This document shows positions 1-8,618 of a stretch of DNA of 64,000 bases, one piece after another. Source of the stretch: Catenovulum sediminis (GTDB lineage: Bacteria > Pseudomonadota > Gammaproteobacteria > Enterobacterales > Alteromonadaceae); assembly GCF_007289895.1 (NCBI RefSeq), contig NZ_CP041660.1:1984001-2048000 (forward strand), written 5' to 3'. Below the pieces are notes generated by a model, which was given only the letters and a program-made list of their open reading frames with translations, was not told the DNA's origin and made no database searches. The position numbers were made by a program, and so were the translations under genes. Positions within the stretch are counted from its first letter, which is position 1. Each line of letters opens with the position of its first letter.

Positions 1-1156
1 TGTAGCCTTGTTGGTCAAATCCGCACATTTGATAATCTTCGGGGGTTAATGCATCGTGCTGGGCTGGGCTAAAAGGAAGCTGGTAATGTTTAACTATACC
101 GACGTGTGATGTAATATTTTCTAACGCTTTTTGTATTTTACGACTATCAAATGAATCAGCTGCGATGACAGCCTTGGCTAATAGTTTAACTAAATCGTAG
201 GCGTGTGCGGTCCCTGCGGGGGAGGGGAGGCTTTTGGCCGTTATACTTTCATCGTACTTTTTTTTGTATTGAGCTAGTAATTGTTGATTGGTTTCTTTGG
301 AAAAAGGCTTTAAAAAAGAATAGGTTTGTAAGAATGATAGTTTAACTTTTTGCAGGTTTTCAATTTTGGCAAGCTGGACAAAGTTGCCACCCGTTATACC
401 CCAGTGAGAAATAATGGGTTTGCGCTGTTCTTTTGGCAGTGACGCCATACCTTTGATGACTTCGGCGCCTTCTGGCGAATTCGCGACCAATATGATGGCG
501 TCAGTATCACTTTTCGCGATTCTTTGGGTTGTAAGTTGCAGGTTTTGATCGCGCCAATTAAACCATTCAATATGGTTAATGTTTAGATTGAGTTGTTTTG
601 CAGCCTTTTGTATGGAGGATTTATTTGAACGGCCCCATCCTGTATTTTCAAGCAATAAAGTAATCGTTTTATAGTGCTGCGCTTTAGCATGCTGTAAAAG
701 AACTTGACCTGCATCTGCATCCCGCACGGACACTCTAAATACATAATTCGGTAGATATCCATTGTCGACAATGGGGGTGCCTGCTGCCCATGGAACTAAA
801 AATACCAGCTTATGTTGATGGATAAACTCAAGTTCATTGAGTACGACTGGGGTGTGCACGCCGCCCAATATCGCTATCACTTTGTTATTGTTGGCAAATG
901 ACTTGAGGTTAAACAAACCTCTGGCTGGGTTTCCTCTATGGTCTTTAGCCAGCAACTTAACTGATTTACCTAGCAATCCACCTTGTAGGTTAATTTCATC
1001 AATTGCTATTTCCGCCCCTCTTTTGATCGCTAGCCCGCCTTCAGCTGCAACAGCTGAAAGATCGGCGTCTAAGCCGATATATACATAGTGATCATCAGCT
1101 CGTATGGTAAAACTGACAAGTAAAATGAAAATAGAAAATATATTAAATACTTGCAT
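1..1156 (-). CDS. ABC-type branched-chain amino acid-like substrate-binding protein (partial)
   Basis: Reading the minus strand from an ATG at 1156 gives an open frame of 385 codons that leaves the window without a stop, so the C-terminus is missing. The first 20 or so residues form a signal peptide (MQVFNIFSIFILLVSFTIRA). The mature part begins with the periplasmic binding fold type I signature: YIGLDADLS, then EGGLAIKRGAEIAIDEIN and GGLLGK, followed by GNPARG and AILGGVHTPV. This is the arrangement of LivJ-like receptors (Peripla_BP_6). Such proteins bind amino acids, amides or short acids in the periplasm and pass them to an ABC permease, or act as a sensory partner. No permease gene is visible on this side. 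The ligand cannot be told from sequence. The family call is firm, the role less so. Confidence 0.85.
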   Translation of the reverse strand, partial: MQVFNIFSIFILLVSFTIRADDHYVYIGLDADLSAVAAEGGLAIKRGAEIAIDEINLQGGLLGKSVKLLAKDHRGNPARGLFNLKSFANNNKVIAILGGVHTPVVLNELEFIHQHKLVFLVPWAAGTPIVDNGYLPNYVFRVSVRDADAGQVLLQHAKAQHYKTITLLLENTGWGRSNKSSIQKAAKQLNLNINHIEWFNWRDQNLQLTTQRIAKSDTDAIILVANSPEGAEVIKGMASLPKEQRKPIISHWGITGGNFVQLAKIENLQKVKLSFLQTYSFLKPFSKETNQQLLAQYKKKYDESITAKSLPSPAGTAHAYDLVKLLAKAVIAADSFDSRKIQKALENITSHVGIVKHYQLPFSPAQHDALTPEDYQMCGFDQQGY

Positions 1157-1235
1157 CTCTATGGCACTAAAGTGAATCAACTAAGTCAATGCTAAGTATA
1201 GACTTTGTTGGTTAAAGTGTAGTCAAAAGTACTGT

Positions 1236-1256
1236 AAAAAAGCTCGAAAACGAGCT
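1236..1256 (-). terminator. Rho-independent terminator after the DUF3833 gene
   Basis: On the minus strand a 6-bp stem (AGCTCG/CGAGCT, 1241-1256) with a TTTT loop is followed by a run of T (complement of 1236-1241). It lies about 33 bp past the stop at 1289 and before the start of the binding-protein gene at 1156, so it probably separates the two units. The stem is short. Confidence 0.55.
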
Positions 1257-1288
1257 GTAACTCTTGCTGTAAATAAAAATCTTGTGCT

Positions 1289-1891
1289 TTATTGTTTATG
1301 AGTCGAGCAGTCAGTCGCCAGACTTACCTTGTCATATGCATCAGACTCTTTTGCAAAGAATAATGTCAACTCAGCAACCTGTACTCCAAATTTACTGATA
1401 GTGGAGCGGTTAAAAACATGCGTTTTATCAATCTGGTACATCCAATCGTCTATCGTAAAAATTCGGGTCGTGTCGTCCATCGAGATTTGTAGTTGATATT
1501 TTAAATTAACAGCAGAACCTTTCTGATAAATGCTTGCAACGCCTTCAACATCATTAGCGCGCCCTTCGTATAAGCCATTTTTGATTTTATTGATGGTCCA
1601 TATTCTTGTTTGTTTTTCACCATCGTCAAATTCAAATGATTCATGCAAAGTACCGATATTGTCTTGCCAGCAGGCTTTTATATCAACGACAAAATGACGT
1701 GTTTTTTTGCCCTTAACATTTTGTAGCATGCCCCAAGCCTTAATTTTGCCTGTAAAATAGTTTTCGAGTTTGAACTCTGGAGCCGTGTTATCGTACTCTT
1801 TTATACTGGTTGAGCAGGCCGATAGAAAAAAAGCGGCAAAGATGTAAATCATTACTGTTTCAACGCGTTTTCTGGCGATTAAATGTATCAT
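1289..1891 (-). CDS. DUF3833 family lipoprotein
   Basis: The 200-residue frame holds a lipoprotein signal with the lipobox LSAC (cysteine 26). An internal ATG at 1852 (MIYIFAAFFLSAC) gives a more usual signal length and may be the true start; the longer start at 1891 overlaps the upstream stop in an ATGA. The body (LENYFTGKIKAWGMLQ, then a beta-rich stretch with FEFDDGEKQTRIW and WMYQIDKTHVFNRSTISKFG) matches my memory of DUF3833, small beta-rich lipoproteins of Vibrionales and Alteromonadales. They usually sit in a cluster with a cyclopropane-fatty-acid-synthase-like methyltransferase and DUF2878; here only the DUF2878 partner is present. Function unknown; probably anchored in the outer membrane facing the periplasm. 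Confidence 0.75.
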   Translation of the reverse strand: MIHLIARKRVETVMIYIFAAFFLSACSTSIKEYDNTAPEFKLENYFTGKIKAWGMLQNVKGKKTRHFVVDIKACWQDNIGTLHESFEFDDGEKQTRIWTINKIKNGLYEGRANDVEGVASIYQKGSAVNLKYQLQISMDDTTRIFTIDDWMYQIDKTHVFNRSTISKFGVQVAELTLFFAKESDAYDKVSLATDCSTHKQ

Positions 1892-2409
1892 GCTGGTTTC
1901 CTTTTAAGTTGATTGTTTTTAAGGCGCTTAATCTCGACCGTTAAAAAAGCCATTATTGCTGACCATAAAAGGGCATAAATAGCTATGACTGTGTGGGTCG
2001 AATACGCGAAGTTAATGGCGCCTAATTGACTTCCGGACCAGTACGAAAGCGGTCCAAATATAGCCCCTAGCAAACAGGCTAAATAAATGTTTTTAAAAGC
2101 AAAAGAAAGCGCATTTAAAAGTGTTAACGAAAACGCCAGCCAAATACACCACAACCACAAAGGTAGTATAAAGTGCACTGACTGAGGTGCTGATATGATA
2201 TCCAACTGAAACAATATCCCGTCGCTCAACAGTGCGAGTAATACAATCCGGCATGCGAGTTGTATATCGAGTGATTTGTTGTTACTGAAATAAAACATGG
2301 TGAATGACGCAGGGATAGCCACCCATAAACCTTGATTGGCAAAAATAGCACCGCTAAACCAAACAGTTTTAAACAGTAGAATATTTAGCCCAATTGAAAA
2401 CCAGCGCAT
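1888..2409 (-). CDS. DUF2878 family membrane protein
   Basis: 173 residues, almost wholly hydrophobic, with about five or six predicted membrane helices (for example residues 5-24, 53-72, 77-100, 103-120, 137-157) and a basic C-terminal tail (KRLKNNQLKRKPA). The pattern, with LWLWCIWLAFSLTLLNAL and LACLLGAIFGPLSYWSG, fits DUF2878, an inner-membrane family of unknown function. It overlaps the DUF3833 gene by 4 bp, so the two are translationally coupled. Their co-occurrence in other gammaproteobacteria near fatty-acid-modifying genes hints at an envelope lipid role, but nothing here shows it. Confidence 0.7.
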   Translation of the reverse strand: MRWFSIGLNILLFKTVWFSGAIFANQGLWVAIPASFTMFYFSNNKSLDIQLACRIVLLALLSDGILFQLDIISAPQSVHFILPLWLWCIWLAFSLTLLNALSFAFKNIYLACLLGAIFGPLSYWSGSQLGAINFAYSTHTVIAIYALLWSAIMAFLTVEIKRLKNNQLKRKPA

Positions 2410-2568
2410 ATGATTTACTCAAATTGCTATTGAGTTTATTGTTACGAAAGAGTCAGGTGAAGTGATCAGCGTGGTGGTTGTTTTATATTCTAGGTAGTAG
2501 GCAGGTTAGACTCAATATTTGCCAGTTGAGGATACTTATGGCGTGTTGTAATATTGAGCTTTATTTGA

Positions 2569-2594
2569 GCATGAGCTGTAATGACAGCTCATGC
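2569..2594. other. Perfect 11-bp inverted repeat (possible terminator)
   Basis: GCATGAGCTGT (2569-2579), loop AATG, then ACAGCTCATGC (2584-2594). It lies 30 bp past the stop of the sulfotransferase gene. A run of four T follows only on the plus strand, so it is a poor intrinsic terminator for the minus-strand gene, though the stem is strong enough to act as an RNA 3' end or transcription barrier. Confidence 0.45.
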
Positions 2595-2623
2595 TTTTGG
2601 CGATACGCTCAAAATTATTATAA

Positions 2624-3244
2624 TTAAGACTTAAATAAAGAAGCAACCTTAGATAATAGGCTCGGCTTTTGATAGCGGCCTTTGTTTGCATGCGGGAAGG
2701 CTTGATCTGGGATTTTTTTCTGCAAAAATTGACACAATTCTGGCCAACCGTCGCCTTGCTCCCAATTGACAACCAGCAAATCATCTGGTCGATCTGCGAA
2801 ATAGGCTTTTACCTCTTGGTTGTGTTGTTGATATCGGGCTAATAGCATTTCTTTGTTGACATCAGGAAAAGGGAGATTATACAGCGTGCTTCTTATTTGA
2901 TTCATTTCTTCACTGGCTTCACCTAATTTCTCCAACATGTTGGTATAACTGGCTACCCACTTTTCTGGCGCGCGCTCAGTTAGAATAAATTTGCTGTTGG
3001 GAAATTGTTTATCCAGTTCTTTATATATTACGATCCAAGGCCAGTCCTCAAATGATTCGTATCGTGCAACTGTTTGAAATACCGGAGTCAGATCACCTGT
3101 TTGCAGGTGCTTTACCAGCTCTAGATCCTGACTTTGGTGATCGTAGCCTAGTTGCTCTAAACAGCTGCCCAAGGTGGTTGTGCCCGTTTTTGCCCATCCG
3201 ATGCCAAATACTTTCAATTTAGTGCTCCATTTTTCTATACGCAT
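2624..3244 (-). CDS. Sulfotransferase family protein
   Basis: 206 residues. The phosphosulfate-binding loop is clear near the N-terminus (FGIGWAKTGTTTLG, residues 13-26), which would hold the 5'-phosphosulfate of PAPS. A second element (FILTERAPEKWVASY, about 85-99) fits the 3'-phosphate-binding arginine/serine region. The size and the KTGTTTLG form point to the small bacterial Sulfotransfer_4-like group. Such enzymes move sulfate from PAPS to a hydroxyl or amine of a sugar, lipid or small molecule. No signal peptide, so it is cytoplasmic. It stands alone on the minus strand, next to a deacetylase-like gene and the exopolysaccharide locus, so a sugar substrate is plausible, but that is inference. 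No PAPS-synthesis genes are nearby. Confidence 0.8.
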   Translation of the reverse strand: MRIEKWSTKLKVFGIGWAKTGTTTLGSCLEQLGYDHQSQDLELVKHLQTGDLTPVFQTVARYESFEDWPWIVIYKELDKQFPNSKFILTERAPEKWVASYTNMLEKLGEASEEMNQIRSTLYNLPFPDVNKEMLLARYQQHNQEVKAYFADRPDDLLVVNWEQGDGWPELCQFLQKKIPDQAFPHANKGRYQKPSLLSKVASLFKS

Positions 3245-3355
3245 AAACTCAATGTTCGGTTATGCTATTATGATAACTTACTGAGCAGAGTATACTAAGC
3301 TGCAAGTTAAATAATCAATTTATTTGCTGATTCGAAAATACTAATGGACTGAGCT

Positions 3356-4324
3356 GTGCATTCTAAAATAATTAAAACTCAACTGGCTGTTGTGATTCAT
3401 GCAGAAGAAGAATTTGATTGGACCAGAAACGAATTCCACAAAAAAAACACCCAGGTCTCTCATGTAAACGAATTTTCGGAGTTTTGTTTGCAATTATTAT
3501 CGATGGGAGCTGCGTTAACGATTGCGGTAGATTATCCTTTTGTGGCGGATAAAAATGCACAAGCAGTGCTTTTAAGGCTGTTAAAGGATTACCCGAATAG
3601 AGTAGAAATTGCTTCTCAGGTTCATGCTTGGGTAACACCGCCCTTTTTTCATGATAATAAAGAATCAGAGTATCATAGTTATATTTGCAATCTGACAGCA
3701 GAGCAGGAATTTGCCAAAATCAAAAGTCTATCGGATTTTATTGAATTAAATTTAGGGGTAAAACCCACCACATATTTAGCTGGTCGTTATGGTATTGGTA
3801 AAAATACCTGTAACACTCTGAAAAAGTTGGGTTACAACACTGACATAAGTTTGAGTCCATTTGCTGATTTTACCCGTCAACAAGGCCCTGACTTTACTGA
3901 AACGACCAATCAGATATTCAGTCAAAATGGGATATTGCGATGGCCGCATACGAGTGGTGTTATTAGCCGCTCATTACTCGTGACCAAGTGGTTGAATAGA
4001 CGTCCTCAATATATAAAAAAACTACTAGCGCATAACCCGTGCTTGCAGCTGACTCGTAAGTTATTAGGTTTGAAAATTTTAAGACTGTCACCAGAGGGAG
4101 TGCGTTTAAAAGACCTTAAAAAGTTGGCGCATGCACAAATAGAAAGTGGTTATCCCAATTTAATTTTTTCTTACCATTCGCCAAGTTTAAAACAAGGGTT
4201 AACACCCTATGTTCAAACAGCACAAGATCTGCAAAGTTTTAAGCAGGAAACGTTAGAGTTTTTAAAATGGTACCAAGATACTTATGATGCGCAGTTTATC
4301 TGTGTGCAAGACTTTACCGGCTAA
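3356..4324 (+). CDS. Polysaccharide deacetylase-like protein (WalW-like)
   Basis: 322 residues from a GTG; an in-frame ATG 12 bp upstream is followed at once by a stop, so GTG 3356 is the earliest possible start. The protein opens with a short beta strand and an acidic segment (LAVVIHAEEEFDWTRNEF), the place where NodB-type deacetylases hold their first catalytic aspartate. Later come YLAGRYGIG, GYNTDISLSPF and LIFSYHSPSLKQG, where SYHSPS fits the histidine motif of the family. This resembles the WalW-like branch of polysaccharide deacetylases found in surface-polysaccharide clusters. Metal-binding residues are only partly recognisable. It ends 11 bp inside the convergent flippase gene. Likely role: deacetylation or other trimming of a surface sugar. 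Confidence 0.6.
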   Translation: MHSKIIKTQLAVVIHAEEEFDWTRNEFHKKNTQVSHVNEFSEFCLQLLSMGAALTIAVDYPFVADKNAQAVLLRLLKDYPNRVEIASQVHAWVTPPFFHDNKESEYHSYICNLTAEQEFAKIKSLSDFIELNLGVKPTTYLAGRYGIGKNTCNTLKKLGYNTDISLSPFADFTRQQGPDFTETTNQIFSQNGILRWPHTSGVISRSLLVTKWLNRRPQYIKKLLAHNPCLQLTRKLLGLKILRLSPEGVRLKDLKKLAHAQIESGYPNLIFSYHSPSLKQGLTPYVQTAQDLQSFKQETLEFLKWYQDTYDAQFICVQDFTG

Positions 4325-5777
4325 AAACTGATTTGCGTTTTATTTTGTCAGCCGCTAATTGAAAAACGCTTAAATATAATCTGTTATTAAATATTCGTGC
4401 CACCGAATAAACCACCAGTAAGTAGGTGATGCCGTAAATACACATTTCTAAAATGGGGAATAAGGTCACTTTCTGCAAAACAACACCGATAACGGCTGAA
4501 AATGAGATCAGTGAAAGACTCATCATGGTTGGCTTTATTATTTGAGCAAGCGGAATTTGCCTGATGCGACTGAGATTAAATAAAAAGTATATTTGTTTGC
4601 CGACTATGGTGCTTATCGTCCCCAAAATAAAAATACGGGCGTCCATATATTGAATGGCAGGAATACTAAATAAAACTAAAAATGTCAGGGTAATAAAGGT
4701 TGCTCTGAAATTGACATTGGGTCTTCGAATACTGTCGAATATGGTCGGAAAGGTGGTGTTGAAACCGATCAGCAGCGCAGCGATTGAAAATAACCTGAAA
4801 TATTCCGCCATTCCCAGCCAATTTTCGCCAAAAATCAGTGCAATAATAAAGTCTGGATAAAATATAAACGCAAAATAAAACGGCACTATCGTTAAATTTT
4901 TGAAGCAGAAAATTTGTTGAAGATTTTCGAGAATAATGTGATTTTTTTCAGCTTCGGTGTCCGTATTATTTAGTTTACCAGACAAATGCGATAAGTTTGA
5001 TTTATCAATCGCTGCACTTATTTCCAGCGAAAACATAAAACATAAATCACGTCCTACACTAAAATAGCCTAAAACGGTTTTATCAAAAAACTTACCAATG
5101 AGAACTTGAGATAATTTCGCATTGCAATAATCAACCATTTCGAGTGCTAAATACCATTTCGAATATGCAAAATGTTTAACCGTCAAGGCTAACGGTAAAC
5201 TGGTCAAAAAATAAGGTTTGCTGACAATATAACTGGATAACAAATTCATTGCGCTAAATGACATTAAACCGGCAACCAAAGCCCAATAACTTTGGTAGAT
5301 ATACGCAATGCTAATCGCACAGCTGACCTGTACAATTTTGCCTATTACCTGAGCGGCTAATTCCGGTTTAAAATCATTCTTTTTGGTTGCAATTTGATTA
5401 TTAAAGTTAACCAATGAGTTAAGTAAAAAGATCCAGCAGATCACCTGCAGCGCGTCTTCTATGCGGGCATCATTAAACCAAGTGGAAACATAAGGCGCGG
5501 ATAAAAATACCAAGACGGACGATATGAAACCAACAAGAATGCGCTGAAGCAATAACGAATCGGTAAAGGTTTTGCTATTGTCTTTTGATGATATTAGATT
5601 TTGGGTCGTCCCCACTTTTGTAAAGCGATAACCCAAATCTTGTACCAGCATACATGTGGCAATAATGCCGTAGTCTTCGGGCATTAAAATTCGGGCAACT
5701 ATTATGGTGCTAATTAGCCCTAAAAAACGATTTAAGAAGCGAGCCGCACCAATAATAATGGTATTTTTAACCAGCAT
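4314..5777 (-). CDS. Oligosaccharide flippase (Wzx-like, MOP superfamily)
   Basis: 487 residues with some 12-14 hydrophobic segments spread over the whole length. The N-terminus (NTIIIGAARFLNRFLGLIST, then ARILMPEDYGIIATCMLV) is the standard opening of Polysacc_synt/Wzx flippases of the MOP superfamily, which move undecaprenyl-linked repeat units across the inner membrane. It is the last gene of the long minus-strand exopolysaccharide arm, 28 bp downstream of the pyruvyl transferase-like gene, and is the only flippase candidate in the locus, so it should serve the XrtA-type polymer. Confidence 0.85.
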   Translation of the reverse strand: MLVKNTIIIGAARFLNRFLGLISTIIVARILMPEDYGIIATCMLVQDLGYRFTKVGTTQNLISSKDNSKTFTDSLLLQRILVGFISSVLVFLSAPYVSTWFNDARIEDALQVICWIFLLNSLVNFNNQIATKKNDFKPELAAQVIGKIVQVSCAISIAYIYQSYWALVAGLMSFSAMNLLSSYIVSKPYFLTSLPLALTVKHFAYSKWYLALEMVDYCNAKLSQVLIGKFFDKTVLGYFSVGRDLCFMFSLEISAAIDKSNLSHLSGKLNNTDTEAEKNHIILENLQQIFCFKNLTIVPFYFAFIFYPDFIIALIFGENWLGMAEYFRLFSIAALLIGFNTTFPTIFDSIRRPNVNFRATFITLTFLVLFSIPAIQYMDARIFILGTISTIVGKQIYFLFNLSRIRQIPLAQIIKPTMMSLSLISFSAVIGVVLQKVTLFPILEMCIYGITYLLVVYSVARIFNNRLYLSVFQLAADKIKRKSVFSR

Positions 5778-5805
5778 GTATAAACTCTATTTTAAATGGA
5801 TAAGA

Positions 5806-6717
5806 CTACTCAGGCGTCTGAAATTTAACTTTGGGGTACTTACCTTTTATGGAGTGCTCGTATACAGCACGACATTTAAAATATGAGTTGTCATAAAACT
5901 CTACGTTTTTACCCAATAGTGCAGCGACAATGGCAACGTGTAATCGGTTGGTTCGAACATTGTCAAATCTGGCAATGCTAGAGGCCATTAAATGGGTCGC
6001 GCATGATGCGATTAACGGGTGGTTAACATCCAGTTGAAATAACGCACTGATGTCATAGTTAACTGCGGGGATTTCTATATTCGTTTTTTCTTCGTCTAAA
6101 CGAAAAGCGTTTAATGTTTTGGTTTCTGCTGCTGTTTTTCGAACATGGCGTGTTACACGATGCTCGTTGAAAGCTTTAGCAATGTACCTAAATTTAATTG
6201 AACTTGCTTTTTTTCCATTGAGTCTCTGGACGATATAAGTTGTTAGTAAGTTTACTTTAGTGCGCAGCGAAATGGGCTTTGCATATTGCGTTATGTTTAA
6301 TGTAAAAGCCATATCTTCTAATAGCACTACATGGCTATTTTTAAACTGACTGATATATTCAAAGGACATGAGTTCGCGACAGCAAAATGTGATCTTATCC
6401 CCATATTTAGTGATGATAGCGTCAATATTTTTAACGGTATGAGGTAATAAAACAACTTTTTTTGCCTTCTGCGCACATTCAGCAAGTATTTTCGAGAAAT
6501 ATGAGGTTTCACCGGAAATCGCCCCGCCGCCACCTAGAACCACGATTGAATTCTCTATCCGTGTGTCATCTGGTTGTATGACTTCGTAAGTCAGGTTAAG
6601 TTTGTCAAACGTATTATAACTGGCACAAGCAATAACCGAATCACCCGCGTTGCCTGGGTTTGGGATATAGTAGAATGGGCTTTTTAATTCTTGTTTTAAA
6701 AATTGCTCTATATTCAC
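5806..6717 (-). CDS. Polysaccharide pyruvyl transferase family protein
   Basis: 303 residues. The opening (FYYIPNPGNAGDSVIACASY) and the glycine run VVLGGGGAISG are typical of the PF04230 family, as are VVLLPHTVKNID in the middle and a late RTNRLHVAIVAALLGK segment with the conserved H that closes the active site. The fold is GT-B-like. These enzymes add a ketal-linked pyruvate from phosphoenolpyruvate to a sugar of a lipid-linked repeat unit, giving the polymer negative charge; other members are plain glycosyltransferase-like modifiers. It lies between a glycosyltransferase-like gene and the flippase, where a last cytoplasmic modification before flipping would be expected. Confidence 0.8.
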   Translation of the reverse strand: MNIEQFLKQELKSPFYYIPNPGNAGDSVIACASYNTFDKLNLTYEVIQPDDTRIENSIVVLGGGGAISGETSYFSKILAECAQKAKKVVLLPHTVKNIDAIITKYGDKITFCCRELMSFEYISQFKNSHVVLLEDMAFTLNITQYAKPISLRTKVNLLTTYIVQRLNGKKASSIKFRYIAKAFNEHRVTRHVRKTAAETKTLNAFRLDEEKTNIEIPAVNYDISALFQLDVNHPLIASCATHLMASSIARFDNVRTNRLHVAIVAALLGKNVEFYDNSYFKCRAVYEHSIKGKYPKVKFQTPE

Positions 6718-6730
6718 AGGTTTGCTGTCC

Positions 6731-7675
6731 TTATTTATGTTGTTGCGCTTGTGTTTGGTTAAGGAGTTTATCGGCTAGTTCGAACTCGTCTAATTGGATT
6801 GAGTTATCTTGATAGCCGAATTTAAAGGGATGAATTACGGTATGTCCGCGTTGTGCTATTTTTAACGGATTGGCTCTAAAAGCATCGTCATACTTGTTAT
6901 ACATGCCGCCAACAGCAAACAGACCTTGGTCCATAGTATCGTCTAATAATGTGTAGCCTAGTGCCCCGACATATAGACCCATAATTGCATCCTCACCAAA
7001 CTCGGGAGTAAACAAAAACGGGTTTGCATCGAGCAAGCCTTTGCGGTAAAAATCGGCGACAAACTGTTGCGTTAAACAATAACAGCCGCCAATAGCATAT
7101 TCATGTGGAGCAGGGTTTTTTTTAACTAAATTAGCATAAGTTTGATAGGCTTGTAGTCTGGCGCTTAGATTTTTGGAAAATTGACCATTGGCAGCTTTAC
7201 CCAGTATAAATTTCTTATAACCACGCCAGCCTAGTGTTTTATGGTAAAAATTTTGCCAACCTTTATTCACTAACCGATTGCCAACACTGTCGGTATAAAC
7301 TTGACCAATTTGCCCAGCTTTGGGTCTGCTATTAAAGAGCGCTTTGGCGCGTTGGTAAAATCCCTCTTGTACAATTAAAGCATCGGCATCAATTTTTACA
7401 AATAGGGTATTGTCATCTGTTTTGGGGTGATCAATATAAGCGCACATGGCGTGCATTTGATTTAGCCAGATAGCGCCCCAATGACCGCCAGATTTGTATT
7501 TTGCATCTAGGTATTCAATATCGTCTCCGACAGGCAAAGCACTCGGGTTTTTAACACCATCTAATACGACGGATATAAGATAGTCTGTACAGTATTTACG
7601 GATGCTTTTTATGGTGTAATGCACGCGTTGTGCATCAGCGTCACCCAGTGGTAAAACAAAAATAAGTTTGTACAC
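6731..7675 (-). CDS. Putative GT-A-type glycosyltransferase, unassigned family
   Basis: 314 residues without signal peptide. The N-terminal part (YKLIFVLPLGDADAQRVHYTIKS) looks like the first strand and helix of a GT-A fold. A DxD-like motif is clear (FVKIDADALIV, about residues 91-101), as in metal-dependent nucleotide-sugar transferases. Downstream there is a Y/G-rich loop (YAIGGCYCLT) and an acidic site (FTPEFGEDAIMGLYV), where GT-A enzymes place their catalytic acid. It does not clearly match GT2. It sits in the minus-strand exopolysaccharide operon, 10 bp past the GT2 gene, so it probably adds one sugar of the repeat unit. Donor and acceptor unknown. Confidence 0.55.
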   Translation of the reverse strand: MYKLIFVLPLGDADAQRVHYTIKSIRKYCTDYLISVVLDGVKNPSALPVGDDIEYLDAKYKSGGHWGAIWLNQMHAMCAYIDHPKTDDNTLFVKIDADALIVQEGFYQRAKALFNSRPKAGQIGQVYTDSVGNRLVNKGWQNFYHKTLGWRGYKKFILGKAANGQFSKNLSARLQAYQTYANLVKKNPAPHEYAIGGCYCLTQQFVADFYRKGLLDANPFLFTPEFGEDAIMGLYVGALGYTLLDDTMDQGLFAVGGMYNKYDDAFRANPLKIAQRGHTVIHPFKFGYQDNSIQLDEFELADKLLNQTQAQQHK

Positions 7676-7685
7676 TACGATTGTC

Positions 7686-8618
7686 CTATTTTGGTGCTAT
7701 GGGGTACAACAAGCTTTTACCCAGCTCGCGCCAAAATATCGTTTGACTATGAAAATCAGTTTTTTGGGCCAAGGCGAGCTTGACAGAATCCCGGTAAGGT
7801 AGAGCTTTTCTCGCGCCGCTTAGCATCCAACTACAAAACCTGTCGTGCGCTAATTTTAACAATTGTGCTTTCTCGTGCGTTATCGTATTGTCTGCTATAC
7901 CTTCGGCTAAAACGCGTTTACTGGCATTTTTGCGGGCGGTGCCACTTAGCAAACCTGATTTAGGTGAGCGTTGCAATGAGCCTTCTAATTGCCTTTCCCT
8001 GTATAACGGCAGGGGAACTTTAAAATAATTTTTATCCGCATAGGCAAATTTTAAAAATGGGTAAAAATCTTGTCCGGATTTGTCACTGGTAAACTCTGCT
8101 ATATCGCTAAACAGATTGGCCTTTAACACAGCTGTGACAGGCTGAAATGGGAAGTTTCGAGTGCAGAGTATTGAGAAAATATTTTGAATATGTTCAAACT
8201 TTATCGAAGGTTTAATGGGGGGCGTATAATTTTCGGATTCCGCATAATAAATCATGTCGGTAACCACGATATCTGCTTCAGGGTGGCTGGCAAAAGCTTG
8301 CATTTGTAAAGTAAGTTTGTCACTTAACCAAACATCATCCGCATCGATAAACGCAATATACTTGGCGCCTTGTTTAATGGCTGCATTTATCGCTTTATTT
8401 CTGCTTAAGCCCAAACCACAATTGTCATGTTTTAATGTGCTAATTCGACTATCAAGTGTTGCATATTTGTCAATAATTAGCTGACTATTATCCGGACTAC
8501 CATCATTGACTATCCACAGTTTAAAATCTTGGTAACTTTGCGCAAGTACTGAGTCGATTGCTTCTGCTAAAGTATCTTCAGCATTGTATACGCATAGTAT
8601 GATATCAACAGTGGTCAT
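7686..8618 (-). CDS. Glycosyltransferase family 2 protein
   Basis: 310 residues. Classic GT2 start (TTVDIILCVYNAEDTLAEAI DSV with QSYQDFKLWIVNDGS), the nucleotide-binding aspartate in NDGSPDNS, a conserved N/R-K-A region (GLGLSRNKAINAAIK) and the DxD motif in YIAFIDADDVW (about residues 88-98). It is a cytoplasmic inverting transferase using a nucleotide sugar. The start overlaps the stop of the gene upstream by 4 bp (8615-8618), so the two are translationally coupled within the exopolysaccharide operon. The C-terminal third is basic and may lie on the membrane. The specific linkage cannot be read from sequence. Confidence 0.88.
   Translation of the reverse strand: MTTVDIILCVYNAEDTLAEAIDSVLAQSYQDFKLWIVNDGSPDNSQLIIDKYATLDSRISTLKHDNCGLGLSRNKAINAAIKQGAKYIAFIDADDVWLSDKLTLQMQAFASHPEADIVVTDMIYYAESENYTPPIKPSIKFEHIQNIFSILCTRNFPFQPVTAVLKANLFSDIAEFTSDKSGQDFYPFLKFAYADKNYFKVPLPLYRERQLEGSLQRSPKSGLLSGTARKNASKRVLAEGIADNTITHEKAQLLKLAHDRFCSWMLSGARKALPYRDSVKLALAQKTDFHSQTIFWRELGKSLLYPIAPK

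Noticed and set aside
837-1088. Plus-strand open frame of 83 codons
   Set aside because: It lies wholly opposite the substrate-binding protein gene read on the minus strand, which has clear family motifs; no start signal of its own.
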